Assembly (NCBI GenBank): GCA_046331705.1
Contig: JAXLQJ010000008.1
Span: forward strand, 124,001-188,000
DNA: 64,000 bases
Source of the DNA: JADJOY01 sp046331705 [NCBI: bacterium]
GTDB taxonomy: Bacteria > JADJOY01
Reading direction: 5' to 3'
The notes under the pieces are model-generated. The model made no database searches, was not told the origin of the DNA, and was given only the letters and a program-made list of their open reading frames with translations. Every line of letters begins with the position of its first letter. Positions within the stretch are counted from its first letter, which is position 1. Both the position numbers and the translations under genes were made by a program. Shown one piece after another: positions 19,947 to 30,119 of the stretch.

Positions 19947-21472
19947 TCAGCGGCGTGCGCGGCCTCGGGCGGCGGGTTGTCGCAGCTCGACGATCTCCCG
20001 CGGGCCGTGGGTGAGATCGGTGTCCTGGGTGAGACCGGCGAAGTTCAGGTTCGCCCAATCGTCCCAATCCTTGAGCACGCGTTCATCACGCCCAAGCACG
20101 TGATGAATTGCGTGGTATCGCCGGAGTTGAGATCGAGGGCCACGCCCGACTCGATGGTGGCGTTGCCGTTCCAGTCCCACGCGGGCGCGCCACAGGTGCC
20201 GCGGTTCTCGTCGAGGTCGTTCTCGTCGAGGTCGATTCGATCGCCGATCGAGTAGCTCAGGAGTCCGTTGCCCGGCGGCGTGCAGTTCGTGTCGATGCCA
20301 TCGAACTGGTAGAGGTAGTTCATCACCGAGTTGTAGTTGGGCTTGTAGTTGCAGTCCCAGCCGCCGTGGTGAGGCCCAGGTTGGGGACCGAGCTCGTGCA
20401 TGATGGTGTTCGCCACGTTGGACGTGCTGCCGTAGCAGTAGAGCGAACGATGAGGTCGTTGCCCGGCAGCTCGGCCTGACTGAGCTGCCGCTCGAGGTGC
20501 CGTAGCGATGCGGCATCAGCACGTAGTAATAGTCCTGGCGATTGGCCGCGAAGTTGGCGGCCTTGATCGCCTGGAAGGTCGGCGCGTTGACGCCGCCGTC
20601 GATGACGCCATCGGCGTCGGCGACGAAATTCGCCGCTCAGCAGGCCGCCCTGCTCCGGGCGTCCTGGATCAGCGTGATGCCGGTGGTTCCGTCGGGATTC
20701 GAGACCGGGCTCGCCGCGAACGCCTGCGCCACGCGGTCGGCGATCGCCTCGCGTGGGACGGCGGCCGGGACCGCAGACGGCGGGCTCCGCGTTGTCGTCG
20801 AACCAGTCGTATTCGAGGAGGATGCCTTGCGCACCGGGCTCACGCCGAGCCCCGGCAGGTCGAGGATCGCCTCGCGGTGCCGAGCACCTCGTCCTTGTCC
20901 AGGAGGCCGCCGTCGGTGTCCGCGTCGAAGGGATCCGTGCCGGTATCGGTCGGGCTCACGTAGATGCCCGTGTTGGTCTCGGCGCAATCGTTCAGCCGGT
21001 CGCCGTCGGTGTCCGTGTCGCACGCCGTGACTCGGCCGACCACGACGGCGCTCGGGTTGAGCTTGGGATCACCAAGCGGATGGAGGTCACCAGCCCCGCG
21101 CTGTTCGTCACCGAGGTGCCCGAGACGTTGATCGTGGCGGGCGCACCTGGCGAGGTGACCCCGGCGGGCTCGTGACGAGGGTGCAGCCGGTGGCGCCAGC
21201 TGCTGAAGGTCGTGTTCACCAGCGCGGCGCAACCGCTCACGTGCGCTTCGCAGGCCGGCGATGCGATCGAGATGCCGTAGTGGTCGATGGTGAGGTTGGG
21301 CTCGGTGCCGCTCAGCGTGGAGGTCGGTCATCACCGGCGAGCTGCCGGCAGCGGTGTAGCGATACGAGCCGGCCCATCCGAGCGTTCCACAGGCGAGGCC
21401 CGCTGCGAGCACGAGCAACCACCAGCGCGACGAACGGCGGGGACGATTCACGACCGAGAACGCGAGACGCAC
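19947..21472 (-). CDS. Secreted zinc metalloprotease (metzincin-like) with Asp-rich calcium-type repeats (frame-broken)
   Basis: Seen: a GTG at 21472 preceded by GGAGG begins a signal-peptide-like N-terminus (SSRWWLLVLAAGLACGTLGW). A repeat region follows with CDTDTDGDRLNDCAETNTG and PFDADTDGG, like thrombospondin type 3 repeats. Near the C-terminus, NTIMHELG followed by HHGGWDC fits the metzincin motif HExxHxxGxxH (the middle His and Gly are altered in this frame-broken copy), with a Met-turn in NYNSVMNYLYQFDG. The end near 19947 is uncertain. Inferred: an extracellular zinc protease; the Asp repeats probably bind calcium. It could be inactive if the HExxHxxG changes are real and not consensus errors. 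Several frame breaks. Confidence 0.6.
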
Positions 21473-21647
21473 GGGATGAGCCTCCGGGAAGGAGCGGGTC
21501 TGTCTCTCCAGGCTCTCATACCGGGCGAGGCTGATCAAAGCACCCGCCTGCACGGCTCCGCGCGTGAACAACCTTTTCGGCCGCCCGGCGCGCTACCGCA
21601 TGCGACCGTTCGACGAATCGCGAGCCCCCGCTCGAGGAGGATCCTCC

Positions 21648-22517
21648 ATGACGGCACCGCGCGGACCCCGCCCTGTCGACGTCCGGTCGCTGCTCGCGCG
21701 CGGCGCGCCGATCCGCGTTGGTTCCAGATCGCGGTGCTCGCGTCCCTGGTGACGTATGGGCTGACGGTGCTGCGCTTCGACCTGCCGCCCGCCCAGGTGG
21801 CGATCACCGTCGGCGCGGCGCTCGCCTCCCAGGTCGTGCTCAGCAGCGCCGTGCGGGTGCCCCGCCTCGAGCTCAAGAGCGCCTTGATCTCGAGCCTGTC
21901 GCTTTGCCTGCTGCTGCGACCCGCGCCCGCGCTCGCGGGGAGGAACCAGCACGTCGCTGATCGCCAGCAAAGCTCCGCGATTCGCATGGGCGACAAGCAC
22001 GTCTTCAACTCCCACCAACCTGGCGCTCGCCGTGATGCTGGCAGCGAGCGACCGGGTGTGGATCTCGTCGGGGCAATGGGGAACACGGCGATCTTCGCCG
22101 CCGCGCTGGCGCTCGCCGGCCTGCTGGTGGTGCAGCGATCGGCGCGCTCGGACGTGACCGTGGCATTCCTCGCGACCTACGTGGCGCTGGTGTTCGGGCG
22201 CTCCGCGTGGCTCGGAGAGCCGATGGCGATCCCGCTTCATCGCCTGGAGAGCGGGGCGCTGGTGCTGTTCGCGTTCTTCATGATCTCCGACCTGCGCACC
22301 ACCCTGACGCGCGGCTGCTGATCGGCTTCGCGGCGCTGGTGCCGCCGGCGCCTGGTACGTGCAGTTTCGGCTGTTCTGAACCAACGGACTGGTGCGTGGT
22401 CGTTGGTCGTGCTTCGTTCCACCTCACCCCGCTCGTGGACGGCTGCCCTGGGGGCCGCGCTACCAGTGGGATCGTCCCGTCACACGAGTCTCGGCACCGG
22501 CACTCGCCGCCGCGTGA
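21648..22517 (+). CDS. RnfD/NqrB-like membrane protein (frame-broken)
   Basis: Seen: the ATG at 21648 follows a GAGGAGG ribosome site. Across frames the helices are IAVLASLVTYGLTVLRFDLP, LELKSALISSLSLCLLLR, GNTAIFAAALALAGLLVV and VTVAFLATYVALVFGRSAWL. ALVLFAFFMISDLRTT recalls the conserved MISDP-TTP motif of RnfD/NqrB, and SAIRMGDKHVFN matches the K-hFNPTN region. Ends near 22517. Known: RnfD and NqrB are flavin-carrying subunits of ion-pumping redox complexes, but no other rnf or nqr genes are nearby. Inferred: a stand-alone member paired with the DUF2330 gene that starts 14 bases later. Several frame breaks. Confidence 0.65.
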
Positions 22518-22531
22518 AAGGAAGAACGACC

Positions 22532-23900
22532 ATGAAGCGCACGCTCGCACTCGCCTTCGCCGTCGCGATTCTCGCGACCACGGGGCGGCGCCCGCCGCCG
22601 CCTTCTGCGGTTTCTTCGTCGCCAAGGCCGACACCAAGCTCTTCAACAAGGCGAGCCAGGTGGTGCTGGTGCGCGACGGCGATCGCACGGTGATCACCAT
22701 GAGCAACGACTTCAGGGCGACCCGAAGGAGTTCGCGACAGGTGCCCGTGCCCACCTTCATCCAGCGCGAGCAAATCCACGTCGGCGATCGGGCGGTGCTC
22801 GAGCACCTCGACGCCTATACCGCGCCGCGCCTCGTCGAGTACCAGGACCCTGACCCGTGCCAGATGACGGCTTACGATCGAATGGAGATGAAGGCCGGCC
22901 AAGTCCCTCATGCCGCGAGCGTCGCGGGCATGGCACGCGCCCAGAGCCTGGCGTGAAGATCGAGGCGCAATACACCGTCGGCGAGTACGACATCCTCATC
23001 CTTCCGCACAGCAATCCGACGGCCTCGAGCGCTGGCTGCGCGAGAGCGGCCACCGAATCCCGACCGGAAGGAACGCGATCCTCGGCAGCTACCTGAAGCA
23101 GAACATGCGCTTCTTCGTGGCCAAGGTGAATCTGAGCGAGCAGGCGAAGCTCGGGTTCCACTATCTGCGGCCACCGCGGGTGGCGTACGAGAGTCCCAAG
23201 TTCATGCCAAGCCGATCCGCCTCGGCACCGTGAACGCCGATGGTCCCCAGGAGCCTTCGTCTATGCCCTCACCCGCCAGGGTCGCGTCGAATCCACCAAC
23301 TACCGCAGACCGTGCGGCCGACCGGCGCGACGATCCCCGAGTACGTGAGGGGCGAGTTCGGCGACTTCTACCGAGCGATGTTCGCCAAGCGCTGGGACGC
23401 GGACATGCGCGCGGTCTTCCTCGAATACGCGTGGGACATGAGCTGGTGCGACCCCTGCGCCGCCGACCCGCTCGTCCGCCGAGCTGCGCGAGCTCGGCGT
23501 GTTCCGGCTCGGCGAGCCCACGCCCATGGATTCGCGAGCGCCGGCGTTCCGGCCGATGCCGGTCCTCCCCGTCCCCGGCGGCGCTGTCGACACCTTCGTC
23601 ACGCGCTCCACGTGCGCTACGACGCCGCGCACTTCCCGAGGACCTCGTGTTCCAGACCACCGGCGATCGACAGAGCTTCCAGGGACGCTACGTGCTGCAG
23701 CATCCATTCGCGGGTGCGATGGAATGCGACGCCGGGCGGCGCTATCGCGAATCGCTGACGCCGCGCCGCGCAGGAAGCCCGCATGCTCGCGAACCTCACG
23801 GGCTGGGAGCTCGCGAGCATCCGCACCAAGATGCAGCTCGACGGCGGCGACGCGAAGCCCGCCGATCGCCCCTGGTACGAGACCATCTGGCGCCGACTGA
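22532..23900 (+). CDS. DUF2330 secreted protein (frame-broken)
   Basis: Seen: an AGGA precedes the ATG at 22532; MKRTLALAFAVAILATT is a signal peptide. The mature part begins FCGFFVAKADTKLFNKASQV (Cys near the N-terminus), then VLVRDGDRTVITMSND, VPTFIQREQIHVGDRAVLEH, YTVGEYDILIL, YLKQNMRFFVAKVNLSEQAK, VYALTRQGRVESTNYRTV and AVFLEYAWDMSWCDPC. It ends near 23900 after MLANLTGWELASIRTKMQLD. Known: DUF2330 proteins are exported, of unknown function, and frequent in Myxococcota and related phyla. The short spacing from the RnfD-like gene suggests one operon. Many frame breaks. Confidence 0.7.
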
Positions 23901-23946
23901 GGCCACGGCCGGCGCGCAGCTGCGACAACGAACGCAGCGCGCGCCG

Positions 23947-24313
23947 TCACTGGCGAAGCGCTCGCGGGCCTTGGTCAGGAACGCGTCGATGATGGTGGTG
24001 GTCAGCTCGTCCATCGACACGAAGCGCAGCGCCATCCCGATCGGCAGCCGCCAGTCGTAGTGCAGGGCTGTTCACCAGCACCACTTCGCACGAGACAGGC
24101 AGGAATCGGCCTCGCCTCCGGCAAGTCGATCTCGAACTTGGTCACGACGCCCGGGTTGAGGAAATACCGCGTGGTCACGAAGAAACCGCCTTCGTTGATG
24201 ACCGTGAGCAGCCCCACCACGCGCTTCCCGCCGACCTCGAACTGCACGACCTCGTTGACCCGAACGCGCTGCGACTGTCGGCGCTCGCTGGGGTCGGGAT
24301 CGTCGACGTCCAT
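23947..24313 (-). CDS. PilZ-domain protein (frame-broken)
   Basis: Seen: the ATG at 24313 gives MDVDDPDPSERRQSQRVRV, where RRQSQR is the RxxxR cyclic-di-GMP site. Then NEVVQFEVGGKRVVGLLTV and INEGGFFVTTRYFLNPGVVT (matching the D/NxSxxG-type second motif, here N-E-G-G), TKFEIDLPEARPIPACLVR, and in another frame MALRFVSMDELTTTIIDAFL. Known: PilZ domains bind cyclic-di-GMP and control motility, polysaccharide or secretion; this one may be degenerate in the second motif. Convergent with the DUF2330 gene. One or two frame breaks. Confidence 0.65.
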
Positions 24314-24400
24314 GATCGCGTCCAGCCGGACCACGGCGACGGAACGGTGCCGCGCATGCCGGCTCCACTCCCGGTAACACGACCCGCGGCGTAACTGCAA

Positions 24401-25013
24401 TCAGGAGCGTGAAATCACGATCCGCCGAGCGGCGCCGAACGGCGGCTCAGAACGGAGCAGCCGCCCGAGATCGAAGCGCTGCCACGCGAAGCGGGCCAGG
24501 AAGGCGACGGAATCGGCCAGTAGAGGAGCTGGACGGCGGTGACGAGCATGCGCGTGCGCACCGTGCGCCAGCCCAGATAGTCGAGCCAATCGCGCGGCAG
24601 GAACAAGATCCAGCGCAGCCACGTGCGCGGGTCGATGGCCTCGCGCTCGAGGCGCCGGTGGTAGCGGATGGCCTCGAGGAGCACCAGGTACTGCGCCGGA
24701 TCAGCGTGCGCGGCGCCAGGAAGTTCTCGAGCACGCCGATGTCGCCATCAGCGAAGAACGGATAGCGATCCGTGCTGTCGAAGTACGAGAGCCGCGCCGG
24801 ATCGACGGCGCCGCACGAATCGTGCGCGCCACCACCGCCGCGTCCTGCTCGAGCAGCTCCGAGAGCCCAGGGGGTCGTGGCCTGCTGGTGGCGGCGGGTG
24901 TAGGCCTCGAAGAGCGCCTTGGCGCGCTCGAGGCGCCGCCGTCGCGTCAGCGCTGCCACGAATCGATACGCGACGGTCGCGACGGCGCAGGCCCCCAGCA
25001 GATACGCGTTCAC
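24401..25013 (-). CDS. Hypothetical membrane protein (frame-broken)
   Basis: Seen: a GTG at 25013 gives NAYLLGACAVATVAYRFVAA (one helix), then RRRRLERAKALFEAYTRRHQ, YFDSTDRYPFFADGDIGVLE, NFLAPRTLIRRST, YHRRLEREAIDPRTWLRWIL, LPRDWLDYLGWRTVRTRMLV and LARFAWQRFDLGRLLRSEPP. I do not recognise a family. It starts about 115 bases from the divergent GspE-like ATPase, so both may share a control region and possibly a role at the membrane. Two to three frame breaks. Confidence 0.5.
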
Positions 25014-25128
25014 CCGGTTCTCCGTCGGCGGATTCTCGGCGCGTCTCGCGGAGCGCGTCGCCGTCGTCGCCACCCTGCTATCATGCCGCGCGCCGCGTGA
25101 CGAGTCCCCGTCGGCGCGCGCTCGAGCG

Positions 25129-26608
25129 ATGCCGATCCCGATCCTTCCTCCGCGTCGACGAGCAGCTCGAGCGGCTCGCCAAGCACGCTCCCAACTCCTG
25201 TTCGGCATTCCCGTCGAGCGCACCGTCCTGATCGCCGCCGGCGCCGCGATCGCGGTGCTCGCGGCGTTCGCCGTGCTGCTCTTTCAAGTCGCGCGGCGCC
25301 AGGCGCGCCATCGAGAAGATCGACAGCGCCGTCAACCGCGACATGCCGTCCGGCCTCGACACCATCACCCTCGGCCGCAAGCACATGTCGATCTCGCAGC
25401 TGCCGCTGGTGAGCGAGCGCATCCGCGCGGTCACCACGGCCCGCAGCGTCGACATCGTGAAGCTCGTCGACTACACGCTGCAGAACGTGGGTGGCGCTCC
25501 TCCGCGAGCGACATCCACTTCGACCCCAAGGACCGCTACATCGCGTTGCAGTACCGGATCGACGGCGTGCTCTACGACGTCGCCCAATTCTCACCGAAGC
25601 TCTACACCAACGTTTCCTCGCGCGTGAAGTGCTGGCTCAAGACCTTCGTGAAGCTCCGCCCCAGGACGGCCGCATCCACACGGTGCGCGACGGCGGCGAG
25701 GAAGTGGACCTGCGCGTGTCGGTGATGCCCACGCTGCACGGCGAGAAGATCGTGCTGCGCATCATGCAGCGCGAGTGGCGCCCTACAGCCTCACCGAGCT
25801 CGGCTTCGGACTCGCACGTGCTCGAGGACTACACCCGCCTCATCTCGATGCCGCAGGGAATCGCGTTCCTGACCGGCCCCACCGGCCCTGGCAAGACCAC
25901 CACGATCTACTCGACGCTCAAGGCCGAAGGAAAACCGCGGCGAGCTGGTGAAGATCGTCACGATCGAGGATCCAATCGAGTTCGACCTCGATTTCCTCAC
26001 GCAGACGGGCGTAAACGAGGCCAACGACTTCACGTTCGCCCGCGGCTTGCGGTCGATCCTGCGCCAGGACCCCGACGTGATCATGGTGGGCGATCCGCGA
26101 CCTGGACACGGCGCAGATCGCCATCCAGGCGGGGCTCACCGGCCACCTGCTCTCTTCACCTCGGTACACGCGAACTCGGCGTCCGGCGTCTTCTCGCGGC
26201 TCATCAATCTGGGCGTCGAGCCGTTCCTGCTCGCATCGGCCACGGTGGGCGTGCTCGCAGTGGTTGGTGCGGCGCCTCTGCCCGAACTGCACCAACGAGG
26301 TGAAGCCCACCGACGTCGAGATCAGGAACTCCGAGCGAACTGCCTCACGCCGCCGAGCGGCCCCTGGTATGCCGGCACGGGCTGCGAGCACCGCCTGGGC
26401 AAGGGCTACGTCGGGCGCATCGGCCTCTTCGAGCTGGTGTCGATCACCGAGCGCTATCCGCGAGGCGCTGGTCGCCAAGGCGACCACCACCAGCATCGAG
26501 GCGATCGCCCGCGAGCAGGGCATGCAGACGCTGCCCCAGGACGGCATCTCGAAGTGCCAGCGCGGGATCACCTCGCTCACCGAGGTGCTGCGCGTCGCGC
26601 TGGTGTGA
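25129..26608 (+). CDS. GspE/PilB-family secretion ATPase with an N-terminal membrane anchor (frame-broken)
   Basis: Seen: the ATG at 25129; a transmembrane helix VLIAAGAAIAVLAAFAVLLF begins about 30 residues in. Next, SVDIVKLVDYTLQNVG, then SDIHFDPKDRYIALQYRIDG (the usual SDIHxEP region), HGEKIVLRIMQR, and Walker A GPTGPGKTTTIYST, where canonical GSGKT has become GPGKT. Then VTIEDPIEFDLDFLTQTGVN, FARGLRSILRQDPDVIMVGD (Walker B) and FTSVHANSASGVFSRLINLG. A Cys4-type zinc site has CPNC, while the distal pair is only partly readable. It ends LTEVLRVALV at 26608. Known: this family assembles type II secretion or type IV pili. Unusual: a TM helix replaces the usual N-terminal domain. Several frame breaks. 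Confidence 0.75.
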
Positions 26609-26639
26609 ATCGACTCCGCGCGGGCGGCGGCCCGCGGGA

Positions 26640-27739
26640 TCACGCGACCGTCGCGCCGGCGAGAGCCTGGATGCGCGCGACCGCGGTCGCGCCGCGCCGG
26701 CAATTTGGGTGGCGCGATCGGGGTCGACGAGCGCGGCGTCGAGCGTGAAGCGCGCGGCGAGCTCGCGGATTCGCGCCGCGCTCGCGTCGACGCGGACTGA
26801 GCGATCGCGCGCCTGCAGCGATGATCGCCTGCCGCAGGCCGTCGATCACCTCGCTCCTGCACCTCGCGGCAGGCTTGCACGCGAGCAACACGTCCGCACC
26901 CGCCTGGACGCTCGCGACGGCAAGCTGCTCCGGCGTGGCGTGATCGCTCACGGCGCGCATCTCGAGATCGTCCGCGACCACCACGCCCTCGAAGCCGATG
27001 TCACGCCGGCAGCAAGCCTTCCAGATCGCCGGCGAAAGCGTGGCGGTGCGGCGGGGATCGAGCGCGGCATCGAACGTGCGCCGTCATCATCGACGCAACA
27101 CCGGCCTGCGCCGCGGCGCGAAACGGCACCAACTCACGGGCGTCGAGGACCTCGCGCTGCATCGACGGCGGGTAGCTGGAGGTGGCCGTCGAGGCTGGTA
27201 TCGCCGTGGCCGGGGAAATGCTTTCCGCACGCCGCCACGCCCGCGCCTTGCAGCGCCTCGATGAACACGGCGCCCAGCCGAGCCACCACCGCAGGATCCG
27301 ATGAAAGCGCACGCGCACCGATGATCGGGTTGGCCAGATTGGAGTGGACGTCGAGGACCGGTGCGAAGTCCCAGTTCACCTGATGCTGGAGCTGAGTGGC
27401 CATCGCTCGCGCCAGCTCGCGCACCAGCGCTTCCGAATCGATCCGCCCCACGAGATCCATCGAGGGAAACGTGGTGAAGTCCGCCGAGAGCCGCCGCACC
27501 TTGCCGCCCTCTTCGTCGATCCCCACGAGCAGGCGCGGCGCCGCCTCCCGCAACGAGCGGACGAGACGCGCCACCTGCGCGGCGTCGCGGACGTTGCGAC
27601 GAAAGAGGATCACACCGGCGATCGACTCGCGGTCCAAGAAGTCGAGCAGCGCGGCATCCGCCTCGATCCCCCTCGAACCTGATCACCAAGAGCTCGCCGG
27701 CTGCGCGGGGCGGTTCCCATCCGTGGTCGCGCTGGTCAT
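26640..27739 (-). CDS. nagZ: Beta-N-acetylhexosaminidase, GH3 family (NagZ-like) (frame-broken)
   Basis: Seen: the ATG at 27739 gives MTSATTDGNRPAQPASS across frames. Then GVILFRRNVRDAAQVARLVR, APRLLVGIDEEGGKVRRL (GH3 DEEGG), NPIIGARALSSDP, AACGKHFPGHGDTSLDGHL (KHFPGHGDT hallmark), AAAQAGVASMMTAHV and VVVADDLEMRAVSDHATPEQ (the DDLEM motif carries the Asp nucleophile). It ends IQALAGATVA at 26640. Known: NagZ removes GlcNAc from peptidoglycan fragments in the cytoplasm for cell-wall recycling. No signal peptide, which fits. Convergent with the GspE-like gene. Three or more frame breaks. Confidence 0.8.
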
Positions 27740-27894
27740 CGCGCGCCGAACGTAGCGCCACCGCCGCTGGCCGTCGAGGCCGACCTCGCCGGATTCTTGG
27801 CGCGCGTCGCGGCGGCGTGCTAGCAAATCGCCCGCCGTGAAGCCGGCGAGCGAGCGCGCGGCAGCCGCGCGAGCGACGGCAACCGAGATCCTCG

Positions 27895-28553
27895 ATGAGC
27901 GCCAAGAAGCACAACTGGTTCGAGAAGCGGGTCATGCCCGGGCAGCTCGATTACTCGGGGAAGATCCTCGCGAGCTTCATGACAGGGTGCGCGGGCGGGT
28001 GCTCGATCGGCTGCGGCGTGGGCGCGATGATGGAGTGCATGCGTACCCAGACTCCGGCCACGCCGGTGGGTGTCGACATCGCGCACAACAACCTGTGGTC
28101 GAGCCCGTTCGTGCGCTTCGACGGCGAGCGGTTGCCCTTCCAGGACGGCTCGTTCGATCTGGTGACCGAGATCTCGTCCTCCATCACAGCCCCATCCTCG
28201 AGAAGAACTTCGCCGAGATGGTGCGGGTGGCGAAGAACGAGCTGGTGCTGGTCGAGGACGTCTGGACAACAAGCAGAATCGCTGGTGGCTGGTGCGCAAT
28301 CACGTGCTCTTCGACGCCTTCATGGTGCTGCTCACGTGGCTCGGGCTCGCCGAGTGGAAGACCAACTTCAAGTACTACTTCCGCGACCGCGACCAATGGC
28401 TCGAGCTCTTCCGCCGCCACGGCTTGCGCGTGCTCGAGGATCGCGAGCTCCATCTTCGGCCCCGGCGACATCGTCCTCCACCGGGTCTTCGTGGTGGCGA
28501 AGTCGCCGCCCGCAGCGGTACGAGCGCATCGCGCGCACCGAGCGGACCCGTGA
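27895..28553 (+). CDS. Class I SAM-dependent methyltransferase (frame-broken)
   Basis: Seen: the ATG at 27895 gives MSAKKHNWFEKRVMPG. The AdoMet-binding part is degenerate in this reading (CSIGCGVGAMMECM), followed by GVDIAHNNL, FVRFDGERLPFQDGSFDLVT (motif with PF-D-SFD) and, shifted, LEKNFAEMVRVAKNELVLVE. The C-terminus reads WWLVRNHVLFDAFMVLLTWL and YFRDRDQWLELFRRHGLRVL. The TGA at 28551-28553 overlaps the GTG of the next glycosyltransferase (GTGA). Inferred: it may modify a lipid or isoprenoid that the glycosyltransferase also handles, but the substrate is unknown. Several frame breaks. Confidence 0.65.
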
Positions 28554-29740
28554 CGGCGCTGGTCTGCACCACGCTCTTCCTGGTGATGCTCTTCCACCGG
28601 GCCCTCGCGACGTGGCTGGAAGTGCATCGCGACCTGCCCAAGCTCGGGCCGCGTACGCGCCGCGATCTTCCGGTGAGTCCACCGCTGGTCAGCGTCGTCA
28701 TCCCGGCGCGCGACGAGGAGAAGACCATCGAGACCTGCGTCTCGGGCGTGCTGGCGCAGGATTGGCCGAATCTCGAGGTCATCGTGGTGGACGATCGCTC
28801 GAGCGACCGCACTCCCGGGATCCTGGCGCGCCTCGCCGCTCGGGATCCCCGGTCAAGGTGATCCGCGGCGCCGAATGCCCCTCGACCTGGATGGGGAAGA
28901 ACTACGCGCTCCATCAAGGGTTCGAGCGCACCCACGGCGAGTGGATCTTGTTCCTCGACGCCGACACGCAGGTCGCGCCGCAGGTCGTGACGCAGACCGT
29001 GCTCGAAGCTCGCGCCCACGACACCGGCCTGCTCACGCTGATCCCGGGAAACGTGTTCCGCTGCTTCTGGGACCGCGTCGTGAACACGCTCATCTTTCAG
29101 CTCGCGGCGTTCCAGTAATTCGACAAGATCCACGACCCCAAGCACCCGCGCGCCAACGCCAACGGCCCGTACATGCCGTTTCGGCGCGATTGCTACGACG
29201 CCATCGGCGGCCACGCCGCCATCCCGTACGAGGTGGTCGAGGACCTGGTGCTGGCGCGCAACGTGAAGGCGAAGGGCTTCGCGATCCGTTGGGCGCTCGC
29301 GCCCGAGCTCGGCGAAGCTCGAGCTCTACGAGAGCTTGCGCGACCTGGAAGCGCGGCTGGGGCATCCCGCAGCGCGATGGAGATCGATCGACGCGAGCTG
29401 TGGCTCAACCTGCTGGGACCGATCTTCCTGCTGGCCTTCGTGCTCGCCCTTCCCCGCGTTGCTCGCGAGCGGGTATGCGCTGCTCGGCGAGGTCTCGCCT
29501 TCGCATCGCCCGCGTTCACGTGCTCGCTCGCCGCGTGCCTCGCCGCGGCCACGAGTCAGCGCTTGTGGGCATGATCCTGAAGCTCGACCACATCCACCCA
29601 TGGCTCTTCTGGCTGGGCGCCGCCGTCCTCGCCGAGCTGCAGTGGGAATCGGTGGTGCGCTTCTTCCTCAAGAAAGAGATGTACTGGAAGGGCCGCCCCT
29701 ACCACGAGTCGCGAGCTCCTGGGCGACCATCGGACGCGGC
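28550..29740 (+). CDS. Family 2 glycosyltransferase, membrane-anchored (frame-broken, in-frame stop)
   Basis: Seen: the GTG at 28550 gives TALVCTTLFLVMLFHRALAT (helix). The GT2 core follows: SVVIPARDEEKTIETCVSG, NLEVIVVDDRSSDRTPGIL, STWMGKNYALHQGFERTHGE, WILFLDADTQVAPQVV (DxD) and PFRRDCYDAIGGHAAIPYEV then VEDLVLARNVKAKGF (ED motif). C-terminal helices: LWLNLLGPIFLLAFVLAL and HPWLFWLGAAVLAELQW. A TAA at 29116-29118 splits the gene in frame (AAFQ-stop-FDKIHDP); a Tyr is expected there. The end near 29740 is uncertain. Known: the layout resembles hopanoid or carotenoid glycosyltransferases (HpnB/CrtQ-like). Frame breaks as well. Confidence 0.65.
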
Positions 29741-29764
29741 CGGCCCAGTGCGAGCCGCGGAGCG

Positions 29765-30090
29765 AGCACGCGTGCCCGTCGTACGTCACCGACCTGCGGC
29801 ACCTGCTCGACGAGCACGGCTTCGATCGCACGCGTCACGCGGGCGAGCGCGAGCCTGGCGCGATTCCTGGGGGCGCTCGTGGCGTGGGTGACCTCGCCGC
29901 ACGCCGACGACGCGCTTCAGACCAACGTCGTGCGGCTGGCGCACGGGTGCGGGCCGTTGCGACGAGCCCACGTCGCCGCGCTCGATCCGGACACGGTTGC
30001 GATTCGCTGGGAGCGCGCACGGTGCGGCACGAGCGGTTCGATTCACGGCTGGGAAGGCACGGTGTGGGACCGGTGCACCGAATCCGAGCA
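29765..30090 (+). CDS. Small conserved protein with Cys-pair (zinc-type) motifs (frame-broken)
   Basis: Seen across frames: YVTDLRHLLDEHG, then LARFLGALVAWVTSPHADDA, LQTNV, AALDPDTVAIRWE, RARCGTSGSIHGWEGTVWDR and a final C. Known: this order (SYVTDLRHFLDE, helical part, C-rich centre, CxxCGxxGxIxGWxGTxWD) is typical of a family of about 100-residue proteins of unknown function found in many Proteobacteria and Actinobacteria; I cannot name it. The expected Cys-Arg-rich centre is scrambled here. The start is uncertain because the region before 29765 is broken too. Confidence 0.45.
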
Positions 30091-30119
30091 AGCGGCGGCG
30101 CGCGAGTCGTGGAACGGCT

